Shown here: positions 63,561 through 64,000 of the stretch, in pieces | Numbering within the stretch: position 1 is the stretch's first letter | Layout of the letters: every line of letters starts with the position of its first letter | NCBI GenBank assembly: GCA_005281725.1 | Contig: SSBO01000003.1 | Coordinates: forward strand, 10,165,251 to 10,229,250 | Length of the DNA stretch: 64,000 bases | Origin: Wuchereria bancrofti | Lineage: Eukaryota > Nematoda > Chromadorea > Rhabditida > Onchocercidae | Reading direction: 5' to 3' | The notes under the pieces: generated by a model | The model's input: only the letters and a program-made list of their open reading frames with translations | Database searches by the model: none | What the model was told of the DNA's origin: nothing | Program-made: the position numbers and the translations under genes

Positions 63561-64000
63561 CTGACCCATCGCCCAATAATGGACCATAGGTTTCCAATCA
63601 ATCATTTGCCTAGCTTGAAGCGATTGTTATTCCATTGTGTCAGTGAGAACATTTCTTCAGTGGAATTCATCTCTTTCCTACTTTCAAATGTTCAGTATTA
63701 GTCAATCAATTTCTCATTATTATTGTTGTTGTCTTCACGAATTTGTGCTTACTAATAACATTTCATATGCCTAATTGACTTTCATATAAATGTTTTTTTT
63801 TTTCTTTTTGTTGATTGGTTATAAAATAATGGACATTTCTTTTTAAGATGAACTTTTTTTTTTAAATTTTTACTTTATAATTTGCTTCCTTTTCTTAGTT
63901 GTGCGATTTATTCTCGATATTCTGATAGAGACAAACACTATGGTATTCTCATATATTTCCATGAAAAACGAAAATTTTTAGATGTAGAATTAGTATATTT
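63561..64000. other. AT-rich end of window, nothing recognised
   Basis: No coding frame, repeat array or structured RNA seen. A gene starting beyond the window edge cannot be excluded. Confidence 0.55.

Overview
The window is nuclear DNA of a parasitic nematode, most likely a filarial worm (Onchocercidae). Four things point there. The DNA is very AT-rich, full of homopolymer and pyrimidine tracts. The genes have many small exons with TTTCAG-type acceptors. There is a complete gene of the filarial 'abundant larval transcript' (ALT/SLAP) family, and a relic of a chitinase that resembles the filarial microfilarial chitinases. I cannot name the species. Gene models were built by hand from reading frame, splice-site phase and similarity between copies. 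Every exon junction given is in frame, but none has been tested against RNA.

Layout. 1-15,364: gene-poor, AT-rich, low-complexity DNA with triplet, tetranucleotide and 53-bp tandem repeats, and a 183-bp exact duplication around a single N that looks like an assembly error. 15,365-20,789 (+): nine-exon tandem CCCH zinc-finger RNA-binding protein. 24,852-26,801 (+): five-exon UBE2L3-like ubiquitin-conjugating enzyme, convergent with 30,259-27,739 (-): six-exon replication protein A 32-kDa subunit. That gene is head-to-head with 31,224-33,506 (+): five-exon mitochondrial ribosomal protein mL50. 34,830-36,560: a 67-bp minisatellite and a second, longer repeat family. 36,820-37,098: chitinase relic. 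39,168-40,192 (+): ALT-family secreted protein, with a perfect HNF1-type palindrome about 300 bp upstream. 40,700-57,400: a cluster of three intact seven-transmembrane receptor genes (-, +, -) sharing one five-exon structure, with a decayed copy, traces of another lost copy and duplicated non-coding elements between them. 57,400-64,000: AT-rich, apparently non-coding, ending in pyrimidine, purine and GT tracts and a 4-bp-periodic region richer in C.

The first half therefore carries conserved housekeeping genes (RNA regulation, ubiquitination, DNA replication, mitochondrial translation). The second half is a rapidly changing block of parasite-lineage genes: a larval secreted antigen, a dead chitinase and a young receptor family. 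The receptor cluster is the part most likely to be undescribed. I see no operon-like spacing (100-400 bp, same strand), no tRNA or rRNA gene and no intact transposon.
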